Shown here piece after piece: positions 9,334 to 18,154 of a stretch of DNA of 64,000 bases. The stretch's first letter is position 1. Every line of letters begins with the position of its first letter. The notes beneath the pieces are model-generated. The model searched no databases, was not told the DNA's origin, and saw only the letters and a program-made list of their open reading frames with translations. The DNA is taken from the NCBI RefSeq assembly GCF_031344075.1, contig NZ_JAVJAN010000018.1:7712-71711 (forward strand). Reading direction: 5' to 3'. The DNA comes from Clostridium aquiflavi (GTDB lineage Bacteria; Bacillota; Clostridia; Clostridiales; Clostridiaceae). The translations under genes and the position numbers were made by a program.

Positions 9334-9346
9334 AGAACCGTTTCCA
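9334..9346. promoter_or_regulatory. LacI-type operator upstream of the chemoreceptor gene
   Basis: AGAACCGTTTCCA, matching the two GGAATCGTTTCC sites before the ABC transporter and having the central CG dyad of LacI/CcpA-family operators. It lies in the 477-base divergent regulatory region. Confidence 0.6.
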
Positions 9347-9508
9347 ATTATTATATTATCATTGTAATTCCACTTTTTCAATTAATATTTTTCAATATTT
9401 TCTAAATTGTGAATTTTATCTTAATTATTCAATTTATTTATAATAAAATAAATTTTTCCCTTGTATAATACTTGAAAATTAAAATATGTGATGATATACT
9501 TAATTCAA

Positions 9509-9552
9509 GAAAACGATTTATATTGTTTTTTGTACAAGCTTATATCGTTTTT
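9509..9552. promoter_or_regulatory. Inverted repeat with ACGAT half-sites
   Basis: AAAACGAT at 9510-9517 and ATCGTTTTT at 9544-9552 are complementary arms spaced by 26 bases. The arms resemble halves of the nearby LacI-type operators and may be an auxiliary operator or a stem-loop. Confidence 0.4.
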
Positions 9553-9553
9553 A

Positions 9554-9565
9554 GGAATCGTTTCC
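9554..9565. promoter_or_regulatory. LacI-type operator 1 of the ABC importer
   Basis: GGAATCGTTTCC, a near-palindrome around CG, identical to 9696-9707. Confidence 0.65.
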
Positions 9566-9695
9566 GATATATTTTATTAATATTTTTATTTTTCTAATCA
9601 CAGTAAACGAATTCAAATGTTAAATATAAATTAAAGGTAAAAAAGATAGGCATATATTTAATATTATTCGTATATAATTTAGTAACATGTATTTC

Positions 9696-9707
9696 GGAAT
9701 CGTTTCC
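9696..9707. promoter_or_regulatory. LacI-type operator 2 of the ABC importer
   Basis: GGAATCGTTTCC again, 44 bases before the start codon and about 20 bases beyond a TATAAT at 9673-9678, a position suited to blocking transcription. A dedicated LacI regulator is not in the window; CcpA is an alternative binder. Confidence 0.65.
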
Positions 9708-9750
9708 ATATATGGTTATATAGTCAACTATTTTATAGGAGGGGTACAAA

Positions 9751-11043
9751 ATGAAATTAAGAATGAAAAAAACATTATCAACAGTATTAGCAGCTTCACT
9801 TCTATTAGGTACAGTAGCTGGTTGTTCATCATCTAATGCTGGAAATAGTGCTAAAAAGGATGGAAAAGGAAAAACAGTTAGAGTGTTTCAATTAAAAGTT
9901 GAAATCAATGATCAATTAAAAGAACTTGCTAAAAAATATGAAGATGAAACAGGTGTTAAGGTAGATATAACTTCTGTTGGTGGTGGTGCTGATTATGGTG
10001 CTGCACTAAAAGCTGAATTCCAAAAAGGTACTGAACCTGATATATTCATGATTCAAGGTGCTGGAGATTACGGTGTATGGCAACATAAAATTGATGAATT
10101 AACTACTGAACCTTGGGTAAAAGATGCAGTTCATGGTACATTAGATACAGTTACAGTTGATGGTAAGGTTTATGGTATGCCTGCTGCAACTGAAGGCTAT
10201 GGATTAATGTATAATAAAGATATCTTAGATAAAGCTGAAATAGATCCTGCTTCTATAGATACTTTTGATAAATTAAAAGCTACATTTGAAAAATTAGATT
10301 CTATGAAAGCTGAATTAGGAATAGACAATGTAGTATCTTATACAACTAAAGAAACTTGGGTTACTGGTAACCATACTTTCAATATTCCTTTAGCAGTACA
10401 AGATAATCCTACTCAATTTGTTAAAGATTATATTGATGGAAAAGCTGACTTTGTTAATAATCAATATTTTAAAGATTGGATGAACTTAGTTGAATTACTT
10501 GTTAAATATGGCGGGGGTGCTACTCTAGATACAATAGATTATACTACTCAAGTTGGTAACTTTGGAGCATCACACAAAACTGCTTTCTTACATCAAGGTA
10601 ACTGGACTAGTAAAGATTTAGCTGGCTTAGACGCAAACTTTCCTAAAGGTTTTATTCCATTAGCAATTAACAATGATCCAAAAATAAGTGGAAGTATTCC
10701 TGTTGGAGTACCTATGTACTGGGTTGTTAATAAAGATTCAGCTGTTAATAAAGAAGCTAAAGATTTCTTAAATTGGATGGTAACTAGTGAAGCTGGACAA
10801 AATTCTCTAGTAAAAGATATGAAGATGATTCCTGCATTCACAAACTTCACAGTTGAACCTGAAGATGAATTAGCTAAATCTATAGTTGAATTCAACAAAG
10901 CTGGTAAGACTATTCCTTGGGCATTCACAAATCTTCCTGATGGATTCACAATGAATAATATTGGACCTGTATTCTCTAAATTTGCCAGAGGAGAAATTGA
11001 TAAAAATCAAATGCTTCAACAATTACAAGATGCTACTAAATAA
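9751..11043 (+). CDS. Carbohydrate ABC transporter substrate-binding lipoprotein
   Basis: 430 residues. A lipoprotein signal peptide ends in the lipobox LGTVAGC (Cys about 25), so the mature protein is anchored outside the membrane. The body is the family-1 sugar-binding fold (EPDIFMIQGAGDY, YGMPAATEGYGLMYNKD, GSIPVGVPMYWVVNKD, KDFLNWMVTSEAGQ). Ribosome site AGGAGGGG seven bases before ATG. The permeases follow after 229 bases that hold a palindromic repeat. The regulators are probably the two LacI-type operators upstream. The sugar cannot be named; the family is typical for oligosaccharides. Confidence 0.92.
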   Translation: MKLRMKKTLSTVLAASLLLGTVAGCSSSNAGNSAKKDGKGKTVRVFQLKVEINDQLKELAKKYEDETGVKVDITSVGGGADYGAALKAEFQKGTEPDIFMIQGAGDYGVWQHKIDELTTEPWVKDAVHGTLDTVTVDGKVYGMPAATEGYGLMYNKDILDKAEIDPASIDTFDKLKATFEKLDSMKAELGIDNVVSYTTKETWVTGNHTFNIPLAVQDNPTQFVKDYIDGKADFVNNQYFKDWMNLVELLVKYGGGATLDTIDYTTQVGNFGASHKTAFLHQGNWTSKDLAGLDANFPKGFIPLAINNDPKISGSIPVGVPMYWVVNKDSAVNKEAKDFLNWMVTSEAGQNSLVKDMKMIPAFTNFTVEPEDELAKSIVEFNKAGKTIPWAFTNLPDGFTMNNIGPVFSKFARGEIDKNQMLQQLQDATK

Positions 11044-11054
11044 TGTTTTTTAAA

Positions 11055-11155
11055 TTTAGCTCTGTTTTAGCAGAGTGTTGATATATGCATAAGCAAAGTG
11101 AACTTAGTAATTGAACTTATTGCATATATTAACACACATTTAAAACAGAGCTAAA
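11055..11155. repeat. 101-bp palindromic MITE-like element between binding-protein and permease genes
   Basis: Perfect 15-base terminal inverted repeats (TTTAGCTCTGTTTTA at 11055-11069, complement at 11141-11155) enclose inner arms GTTGATATATGCA / TGCATATATTAAC and a short loop. The core recurs at 3388-3432, with weaker relatives at 17975, 55637 and 63083. No coding capacity. It would form a very strong hairpin in the mRNA. Confidence 0.85.
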
Positions 11156-11272
11156 AATTAACTTCATAAGGAGATTACTTTACCTTATGGATGTTTATCA
11201 TTACATATAGCATTAATTACACATAAGTTGTATTTGTATATATAGTGATTTTTATTACAAAGGAGTGAAAAT

Positions 11273-12139
11273 ATGAAAAAGAATAGTAAAGAACAAAGAG
11301 ACTTTTGGCTTTTTATAGGTCCATGTTTGTTCTCTCTTATCATGGTAGTAATAATCCCTTTCTTTATGGGTATTTATTACACATTTACAGACTGGAATGG
11401 TGCTAATCCAAAATATGGTTTCGTTGGATTTGAAAATTATTTAAGTATTTGGAAAGATACTCAATTTCTTTATTCATTTAAAATAACAATTCTATATACT
11501 ATTGCAAGCGTAATTACTATTAATTTAATTGGGTTTGGACTAGCATATATAGTTACTAGAAATTTAAAAACTAAGAATATTTTAAGAACTGGTTTCTTCA
11601 TGCCAAACTTAATAGGTGGATTAATTTTAGGATTTATATGGCAATTTTTATTCAACTCTGTATTTACTTCAATTGGCCAAAACATAGGTTCATCATTCTT
11701 AGGAACTTCACTATTACAAAATCCTGGTACAGCAATGTTTGCAATGTTAATAGTTGCTTCATGGCAATATGCTGGATATATAATGGTTATTTATGTTGCT
11801 TCCCTTGAAAATGTACCTACTGATTTATTAGAGGCTAGTCATATTGATGGAGCTAATGGCTTGCAAACCTTCAAACATATTACAATTCCTATGGTAAGAC
11901 CTGCAATTACAGTATGTTTATTCTTAACATTAGCTAATTCATTTAAAATGTTTGATTTAAATTTCTCTTTAACATCTGCAAAGACAACTGAAATGTTATC
12001 TTTAAATATATATAGGGAAGCTTTTTTAGTAAACAACATGGGCGTAGGACAAGCAAAGGCTATTATTTTCTTTATATTTGTAACTGCTGTCTCATTAACA
12101 CAAGTGTACTTTAATAAAAAGAAGGAGGTAGAAGCATAA
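11273..12139 (+). CDS. Sugar ABC transporter permease (MalF/UgpA type)
   Basis: 288 residues with six membrane helices. The EAA loop that docks the ATPase is clear (LLEASHIDGANGLQTFKHI at about residues 187-205). Ribosome site AAAGGAGTG upstream of ATG. The stop overlaps the next start by one base (TAATG), so the two permeases are translationally coupled. Works with the binding protein upstream and the MalG-type partner downstream to import a sugar. No ATPase gene follows, so a shared MsmK-type ATPase must be encoded elsewhere. Confidence 0.92.
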   Translation: MKKNSKEQRDFWLFIGPCLFSLIMVVIIPFFMGIYYTFTDWNGANPKYGFVGFENYLSIWKDTQFLYSFKITILYTIASVITINLIGFGLAYIVTRNLKTKNILRTGFFMPNLIGGLILGFIWQFLFNSVFTSIGQNIGSSFLGTSLLQNPGTAMFAMLIVASWQYAGYIMVIYVASLENVPTDLLEASHIDGANGLQTFKHITIPMVRPAITVCLFLTLANSFKMFDLNFSLTSAKTTEMLSLNIYREAFLVNNMGVGQAKAIIFFIFVTAVSLTQVYFNKKKEVEA

Positions 12140-13044
12140 TGAAAACAAATGTTGTAGAAAACACTAGTAGTTCACCTAAAAAAGCCAAAAAATTATCAAC
12201 ATTAAATGGATATAGCCGTAAATTAGGCGTATTAGAAATACTAACATGGATTGCATTAATAATTTATCTAACTCCTTTTTACTTAATGTTTATAAACTCT
12301 TTTAAAACTAGAAGAGAAATCTTTGTAAATACAACTGGTTTACCATCTACATGGAACTTTATCAATTACTTAGACGCTATTGATAGAATGCATATGACTA
12401 GTGCTTTCATCAACTCTATCATAATAACTGTTATAAGTGTTGCTTTAATAATTTTATTTTCTTCAATGGCATCTTGGGTTTTAGTTCGTAATGAATCTAA
12501 GGCCAGTAAAATTATATTTTACTTATTTGTTGCTGCTATGGTAGTTCCTTTCCAAGCTGTAATGTTACCACTTGTTAAATGGATGGGCATTTTAGGCATC
12601 GATTCCATTAATTTTAGCATGTTAGGTACACATTATGGATTAATCTTTATGTATATTGGATTTGGATCAAGTATGAGCATATTCTTGTACCACGGTGTAA
12701 TAAAAGGAATTCCTAAAGAAATTGAAGAGGCTGCTATCATAGATGGTTGTAGTAAATGGAAAGTTTTCACTAAAGTAATTCTTCCACTTTTAAAACCTAC
12801 TACTGTAACTGTAGCTGTATTAAATGGAATATGGGTATGGAACGACTTCTTGCTACCATTCTTAACTGTCAATGGTAAGATAAACACTATTCCACTTGCT
12901 ATGAATAATTTCTTTGGTGCTTTCTCAAAACAATGGGAACTTGCAATGGCTGCTTTAATATTAGCTATTATCCCAATAATTATCTTTTACTTCTTTGTAC
13001 AAAGACAAATTATTCAAGGAATCGTTCAAGGCTCTATCAAATAA
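12139..13044 (+). CDS. Sugar ABC transporter permease (MalG/UgpE type)
   Basis: 301 residues with six membrane helices after a longer cytoplasmic N-terminus. The EAA motif is IEEAAIIDGCSKWKVF near residue 195, and the C-terminal QRQIIQGIVQGSIK is typical of the MalG group. Overlaps the preceding permease by one base. A strong terminator follows at 13057, closing the three-gene operon without an ATPase gene. Confidence 0.92.
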   Translation: MKTNVVENTSSSPKKAKKLSTLNGYSRKLGVLEILTWIALIIYLTPFYLMFINSFKTRREIFVNTTGLPSTWNFINYLDAIDRMHMTSAFINSIIITVISVALIILFSSMASWVLVRNESKASKIIFYLFVAAMVVPFQAVMLPLVKWMGILGIDSINFSMLGTHYGLIFMYIGFGSSMSIFLYHGVIKGIPKEIEEAAIIDGCSKWKVFTKVILPLLKPTTVTVAVLNGIWVWNDFLLPFLTVNGKINTIPLAMNNFFGAFSKQWELAMAALILAIIPIIIFYFFVQRQIIQGIVQGSIK

Positions 13045-13056
13045 AATTATGTGTAT

Positions 13057-13083
13057 AAAAAAAGGGCGTTATGCCCTTTTTTT
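13057..13083 (+). terminator. Rho-independent terminator of the ABC importer operon
   Basis: AAAAAAAGGGC, 5-base loop, GCCC, then seven Ts; effective from both sides. Confidence 0.95.
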
Positions 13084-13202
13084 AGTTGAGAGTTGAGAAT
13101 TTACAGGTTGAAAGTCCTAAATATCTTCTTTAAAAATTATATTTTAAAATTCCAATAAAAAATTTTTTTATTTACTCTCCACTTTCCACTCTCAATTCTC
13201 AC
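13084..13202. repeat. Imperfect hairpin repeat with GAGAATTGAGAGT-type ends
   Basis: The left end (13084-13101, TTGAGAGTTGAGAATT) and the right end (read in complement GTGAGAATTGAGAGTGG, about 13186-13202) form imperfect terminal inverted repeats around an AT-rich centre. Repeats of this sort are common between clostridial genes. The right end supplies the last codons and stop of the K+ channel gene. Confidence 0.6.
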
Positions 13203-14076
13203 CTTTATTATTAGTATAAGATAATATTGTACTTAAAAATATACCTATACATATTACACTCGTTATAGCTATAACCACAGCCATAAGTTTAGCTTCTACT
13301 GTAACTGGCACTATATCCCCATAACCGATTGTAGTAAATGTCATTATTGTATAATAAAATAGATCAATATTACCACTTACATTTGTATAAGAATCTGGTG
13401 AAATACTATTTATAAAGCAAACACCTAAAAATAAATTTATTATTATAAGTATAATTATTAATATAGCTGACACTAGTATACTATTAAAACTATTTTCTTC
13501 CTTTATTTTAAGAGTTGCTGGATTTCTTATAACATTAACAAGTACCTTTAAATTTAATATGTAGCATATGACAACTCCTAACAATCCTATTATGTAATTC
13601 TTTTTAAATTCATCAGGTAACAATATTAATATAGTAAAATATGAACTTAATATAAAATAAGATAAAAGCAAGTCTATCTTAGTAGTTTTGTCTTCAACTC
13701 TATGAAATATAGCATGTATTCTACTTATAATTAATAATACATATCCAACAGAATAATGTATTACAGTTATTATTCCTAATATAAGTACCAATTTAACTAA
13801 TAAATCCAATCTATGTGCTAAAAATAAGTCAAAATTTTTAATTATACCTACTGATACTGTTATACTTATAAAAAATTCTGCCCCTATTAACATAATAATT
13901 TGACCATTTCTAAGTAATAAAGATTTTTCTTTAAATAAATTTCTGTACGTTCTATTGGTCTCCTTTAATACTTTTTTGATTTTTTTATATATACTAACAT
14001 TTCTATTAAGATTTCTTAAAAATATAATAATTATTGCTATTATTGTAGTTAGTATCATAAAGATTCTACCCATCAT
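13192..14076 (-). CDS. Two-pore-helix type potassium channel protein
   Basis: 294 residues. The C-terminal pore module has the K+ selectivity filter TTIGYGD (about residues 253-259) between two helices, the Ion_trans_2 pattern. The N-terminal 200 residues contain several more hydrophobic segments (about 5-20, 59-77, 93-112, 133-155, 163-182, 203-226), so the channel resembles a multi-helix bacterial K+ channel without the cytoplasmic RCK domain. The final residues KGEN and the stop lie inside a repeat element, so the native C-terminus may have been replaced. The upstream 68-residue ORF is 14 bases away and co-transcribed. Confidence 0.85.
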   Translation of the reverse strand: MMGRIFMILTTIIAIIIIFLRNLNRNVSIYKKIKKVLKETNRTYRNLFKEKSLLLRNGQIIMLIGAEFFISITVSVGIIKNFDLFLAHRLDLLVKLVLILGIITVIHYSVGYVLLIISRIHAIFHRVEDKTTKIDLLLSYFILSSYFTILILLPDEFKKNYIIGLLGVVICYILNLKVLVNVIRNPATLKIKEENSFNSILVSAILIIILIIINLFLGVCFINSISPDSYTNVSGNIDLFYYTIMTFTTIGYGDIVPVTVEAKLMAVVIAITSVICIGIFLSTILSYTNNKGEN

Positions 14077-14090
14077 TAAACTCTCCTACT

Positions 14091-14297
14091 CTATCTTCTT
14101 TTCATATTTCTAATTATATTTTTTTCATCTTTATCAACTCTATATGATTCTATAATTTTTTGTAGAGTTTTATTATAAGTAAAATCATCTAATTCATTAC
14201 TCTTTAAATATTTCATAGTTTTTTCAGGATATTTAATATAACATATTGAAATAGCCCAAGCTTCAAATATTTTTTCTTTTATATACTGTTTATCCAT
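14091..14297 (-). CDS. Small hypothetical protein (68 aa)
   Basis: Not recognised. A charged soluble peptide with two predicted helices (KEKIFEAWAISICYIKYPEK and NKTLQKIIESYRVDKDEK) and a basic C-terminus NMKRR. A purine-rich GGAAA site precedes the ATG. It ends 14 bases before the K+ channel gene, suggesting a joint transcript. Confidence 0.6.
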   Translation of the reverse strand: MDKQYIKEKIFEAWAISICYIKYPEKTMKYLKSNELDDFTYNKTLQKIIESYRVDKDEKNIIRNMKRR

Positions 14298-14411
14298 AAT
14301 ATATAAATTTCCTTTCTAAATTTTTTCCTTAATTATCTACATTATATTATACAGGAAAATATTCCTTTATTTTAGACTGTATTTTTGTTAAATGCTTATA
14401 TACATTGATAA

Positions 14412-14444
14412 TGTCAACATATTCATTTAAATTGACAACATATT
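14412..14444. promoter_or_regulatory. Direct repeat, possible operator
   Basis: TGTCAACATATT (14412-14423) and TGACAACATATT (14433-14444) are repeated with a 21-base period, two helical turns, upstream of the S41 peptidase promoter. Confidence 0.4.
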
Positions 14445-14460
14445 ATATTTTATTCCATTT

Positions 14461-14489
14461 TTTACATTATTTTAATTTAGAGGTATAAT
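14461..14489 (+). promoter_or_regulatory. Sigma-A type promoter of the S41 peptidase gene
   Basis: TTTACA at 14461-14466, 17-base spacer, TATAAT at 14484-14489, about 52 bases before the start codon. Confidence 0.65.
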
Positions 14490-14540
14490 ATTTATATATT
14501 ATTTAAATATTAATTTTAGTTATTGAAAGGATAATAATTT

Positions 14541-15779
14541 ATGAAAAGACTATTTACAATTCTTCTATCTACCTTAATGTTATTTTTAATAGGATGTAGT
14601 CCCAGTACTCCTACTTTAAGTAATACTGAAAATTTAAAACCATTAAGTACTGAAGAAAAATTAGAGGATTTTGAATATATGTATAAAATTCTAGAAGAAA
14701 ACTATCCTTATTTTGAAGTTAACAAAAGAATGAATAATTTAGATTGGTTATCCAAAAAGGATGATTATATTTCTATGATAAAAAATACTACTGATGATAT
14801 AGACTTTTTTAATACATTAGAAAAAGTTTTATCTGATCTTAACAATGGACATACTGATATGATTTCCAAAGAAAGATTTTCTCGCCTTAAAGCTTTATAT
14901 GAGCAAGATCGCAAATCTAATAAAGCATGGGTAAAAAAATTAAATGAACATAAAGTGCTTCAAAGATATGCCTTTAATTCAAATGATAAAAATTCTGATT
15001 TATCTTCATCTAATAAAGATAAGATAACAAAAGATAATATAAATACTAAAATATTTGAAGAAGGTAAAGCTGCTTATCTGTCTATAAAATCACTTAATAG
15101 TTTTAATATAGAAAATGATTTTAAAATTATACTTCCATTTTTAAAAGAAATAAAAGACTATAAAGGATTAATTATAGATATAAGAGGTAATGGTGGTGGA
15201 GATACACGTTATTGGACTGACAATCTTGTCCCTGCTTTAATAAATGAGCCTTTGAGTAGTTCAAATTACACAGTTTACAGAGGCGGAAATTTAACTGAGG
15301 AATTTGTTCAATGTAGATGGAATGGTGGCTATAAAAATTTTAATTCTATTTCTGATATAGATAAAGAAAAACTAACAAATCCTCCTAAAGAATTAAAAGA
15401 AGATTTTAAATATTACTCTGCTGACACTATAAATATTTCACCAAAAAACCCTATTGATTTTAAAGGTAAAATATATTTACTAGTAGATAAATATGTTTTT
15501 TCTTCATCAGAAGCATTTGCAAGCTTTGCAAAAAATACTAAGTTTGCTACATTAATAGGTGAAAAAACTGGTGGAGATGGCATTGGTTCTGACCCTGCAA
15601 TAGCAGTTCTTCCTAATAGTGGTTATATCTTTAGGTTTCCTAAAGAAATGGGATTAGCTGCTGATGGCAGTTGCAATTTTGAATGTAGAACAGATCCAGA
15701 CATAATCATTGATGCTACAAAAACTTTAGATTTAAAAGATGATAACTCGATTCAAAAAGCTATAGAACTTATAAATTAA
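14541..15779 (+). CDS. S41 family peptidase, lipoprotein
   Basis: 412 residues. Lipobox LFLIGCSP (Cys 19) anchors it outside the membrane. The C-terminal half is the tail-specific protease (S41) fold: GLIIDIRGNGGGDTRYW at about 215-230 and VDKYVFSSSEAFASFAKN around residue 325, where a Ser of the SSS group is the expected nucleophile; the strand GEKTGGDGIGS follows. No PDZ domain is obvious. The N-terminal domain (about 35-150) is the helical part common to these clostridial enzymes. Substrate unknown. Single gene with its own promoter and a shared terminator. Confidence 0.85.
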   Translation: MKRLFTILLSTLMLFLIGCSPSTPTLSNTENLKPLSTEEKLEDFEYMYKILEENYPYFEVNKRMNNLDWLSKKDDYISMIKNTTDDIDFFNTLEKVLSDLNNGHTDMISKERFSRLKALYEQDRKSNKAWVKKLNEHKVLQRYAFNSNDKNSDLSSSNKDKITKDNINTKIFEEGKAAYLSIKSLNSFNIENDFKIILPFLKEIKDYKGLIIDIRGNGGGDTRYWTDNLVPALINEPLSSSNYTVYRGGNLTEEFVQCRWNGGYKNFNSISDIDKEKLTNPPKELKEDFKYYSADTINISPKNPIDFKGKIYLLVDKYVFSSSEAFASFAKNTKFATLIGEKTGGDGIGSDPAIAVLPNSGYIFRFPKEMGLAADGSCNFECRTDPDIIIDATKTLDLKDDNSIQKAIELIN

Positions 15780-15783
15780 TTAA

Positions 15784-15826
15784 AACCTCATAAATAGTTA
15801 TTGTGATTAAAACTATTTATGAGGTT
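15784..15826. terminator. Bidirectional terminator between S41 peptidase and autolysin
   Basis: Perfect 16-bp stem (15784-15799 with 15811-15826), converging genes on both sides. Confidence 0.9.
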
Positions 15827-15829
15827 ATA

Positions 15830-17878
15830 TTATTTATTTGATATTATATTAAAATTTTCATCAATTGCTTCTGCAATTGCCTTTGCAACTTTCTTTTGAT
15901 AATATGAATCTGCACATCTCTCTGCTTCTTCAGTATTGGTTATAAATCCAACTTCAACTAAGACTGCTGGCATATTAGTATTTCTAAGTACAAATAATGT
16001 ACGTTCAGAATCACTCTTAGCTCCACGATTTTTAGTATCTATGACTTTTACAATACTATCATTTATAACTTTAGCCATTTTTTTGCTTTTTTCAAGTCTA
16101 TTATAATCTAAATTCCCACCATACTTATCATCTTTAGGTGCAGTGCTATAATAAGTCTCAACCCCTTTAGCAGTTTCTACTGCTGAATTATGATGGATGC
16201 TTATAAAGAAATCGGCATTTTCATCATTAGCAGTATCTGTTTTATGAGAAAGACTTGCTGTTAAAGATCCATAAGATGGTCTTTCTTTAGCTTTTCTTGT
16301 CATTATTACATTAAATCCTCTATCTTCTAATTCACTTTTAAGTTTAGATGCAACTTGTATATTTAAATCTGTTTCACTATAGGTTGTTCCATCGATTTTA
16401 TTTTCAGATCCATAATCTTTTCCATAATCATGACCTGCATCTATAACTATTGTTTTCTCTTCTGAATTTTTATCATTATCCTTCTTCATATCTTTGTCTT
16501 TATTTTTATCATTATACTTATTTGATTCTTTATCAGAAGATAAACCCAATCTCTTACCATCTAAACCAATAACATATCCACCTATCACACTATCTACTAT
16601 CATTTTTCCTGTATTTCCATCTAAATAATAATTATCTCCATTGCTTAAAATCCAACCTTTTGCTAATGATCCATCATCATTTAAGAAATACCAATTGTTA
16701 TCAACATTAATCCAGCCTTTTGCCATGGCTCCAGTGTCATATAAATAATAACTTGTTCCATTAATATTTAACCAACCTATTTGCATATCTCCACTTAAAC
16801 TGAAGTAATACCAATAATTATTGACTTTTTCCCAACCAACTTTCATTGAACCACTATTATCAAAATAATATATTTTATTGTTTATCTTATTAAGTCCATT
16901 CACCATAGCCCCACTATCTTTTAAATAGTACCATGTACCATTAATGTTAAGCCATCCTTTTGCCATAGCTCCTGAGCTTTTTAAGTAATACCAAGTGTTA
17001 TTTAAGTTTATCCAACCATTTTTCATATATCCATTTTGATCTAAATAATACCAATTTCCATCTGGATTTATCCATCCATTAGCCTTTGTATTATCTGATT
17101 TATAATATAACCAATATCCATTTGCATATTTCCAACCAATATTAGATGAAATATTAACATTATCACTATTTTGATTATTAGTAACTTCATTTATATTGGG
17201 TAAACTAGGCTTATTCTCTGGAATTGCTGGATTAGGTAATACATTTGATGAATTACCTTTATCATCACTATCTTCTACTTTCGCTCCAGAATATCTTAAT
17301 AAATCATTATAAAGAGCATTTACTTCTTTACCATATGTAGAACTTGGAGCCCAAACACCACTTAATTCTTTAACTGTTTTTGCTTTTCCTTTTATAGTTC
17401 TAAAATTTCTTGGATCATAGCTGTCACTTTTAGGATATCCCTTGGCACCTGCATATAATGCTAAGTGATCCATGTGAGCTTGTACTCCTTCATCCCAATT
17501 ATCAAATTTTTCATGGGCATTTTTATCATTGTCATCTCCACCTGCTGCTGTCTTAAGCCCACACGGATTATTATAACTTTCATCTAAAACACCAGTAAAA
17601 TTACCATATCCAGTTTCTTTAGCTGATTGTACATATGCTATTGCTGGATTTACATCACCACAATCCTCTGCATATTCCCAATACAAATCTGCTAAACCAA
17701 TAAAGGTCTTAGTTGCACCTTTAGATTTAGCCCAATTTTTAGCTTCTTTTACTGTTACATCATTATCTGATATTATTTTATTATCATTACTTGCAGCTTG
17801 TACATTCATTGTTGGAATACCAATAAACATTATTGCAACAGCAAATATAACAATAGTAAGTTTCTTCTTAATATTCAA
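15830..17878 (-). CDS. Bifunctional autolysin: glucosaminidase, cell-wall-binding repeats, N-acetylmuramoyl-L-alanine amidase
   Basis: 682 residues. Signal peptide 1-28 (cut near VQA). Residues about 40-200 form a glucosaminidase-type domain (SAKETGYGNFTG, NPCGLK, WAPSSTYGKEVN). About nine choline-binding-type repeats follow (about 247-440), each of the WYYL...GW pattern. Residues about 475-675 are an Amidase_3 domain with zinc and catalytic residues in IDAGHDYG, YSETDLN, SIHHNS and LVEVGFITN. The enzyme cuts both glycan and peptide bonds of peptidoglycan, serving wall turnover or cell separation. Carrying two hydrolase domains around the repeats resembles major clostridial autolysins. Monocistronic. 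Confidence 0.93.
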   Translation of the reverse strand: MNIKKKLTIVIFAVAIMFIGIPTMNVQAASNDNKIISDNDVTVKEAKNWAKSKGATKTFIGLADLYWEYAEDCGDVNPAIAYVQSAKETGYGNFTGVLDESYNNPCGLKTAAGGDDNDKNAHEKFDNWDEGVQAHMDHLALYAGAKGYPKSDSYDPRNFRTIKGKAKTVKELSGVWAPSSTYGKEVNALYNDLLRYSGAKVEDSDDKGNSSNVLPNPAIPENKPSLPNINEVTNNQNSDNVNISSNIGWKYANGYWLYYKSDNTKANGWINPDGNWYYLDQNGYMKNGWINLNNTWYYLKSSGAMAKGWLNINGTWYYLKDSGAMVNGLNKINNKIYYFDNSGSMKVGWEKVNNYWYYFSLSGDMQIGWLNINGTSYYLYDTGAMAKGWINVDNNWYFLNDDGSLAKGWILSNGDNYYLDGNTGKMIVDSVIGGYVIGLDGKRLGLSSDKESNKYNDKNKDKDMKKDNDKNSEEKTIVIDAGHDYGKDYGSENKIDGTTYSETDLNIQVASKLKSELEDRGFNVIMTRKAKERPSYGSLTASLSHKTDTANDENADFFISIHHNSAVETAKGVETYYSTAPKDDKYGGNLDYNRLEKSKKMAKVINDSIVKVIDTKNRGAKSDSERTLFVLRNTNMPAVLVEVGFITNTEEAERCADSYYQKKVAKAIAEAIDENFNIISNK

Positions 17879-17970
17879 TATTATTCATCCCCTTTTATGT
17901 TATATTTTAACACTAAATACATGTTTTAACTACATAATATTCCCTTGTAATATATTAATTTTTTATTAAG

Positions 17971-18020
17971 ACTACGTTTTAAATATGCGTGGATATATGC
18001 AATAGATTAAGTGGTATTAT
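17971..18020. repeat. Degenerate copy C of the palindromic repeat family
   Basis: GTTTTAAATATG then GGATATATGCAATAGATTAAGTGG resembles the left arm of the 11055 element with several changes. Weak copy. Confidence 0.35.
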
Positions 18021-18076
18021 AATTTGGCTTTAAGAATTCTTAATTTGAAATTTATTTACTTATACAAAAAATTCAC

Positions 18077-18108
18077 AAAAAAAGACCATAAATATTTGAT
18101 TTATAGTC
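18077..18108 (-). terminator. Terminator of the PilZ gene
   Basis: ATAAAT/ATTTAT stem closed by GAC/GTC (18084-18108) followed on the minus strand by seven Ts. Confidence 0.7.
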
Positions 18109-18154
18109 CTAAATTTCATAATAAAATTTTATTTTACTTATATATATTTCAAAA

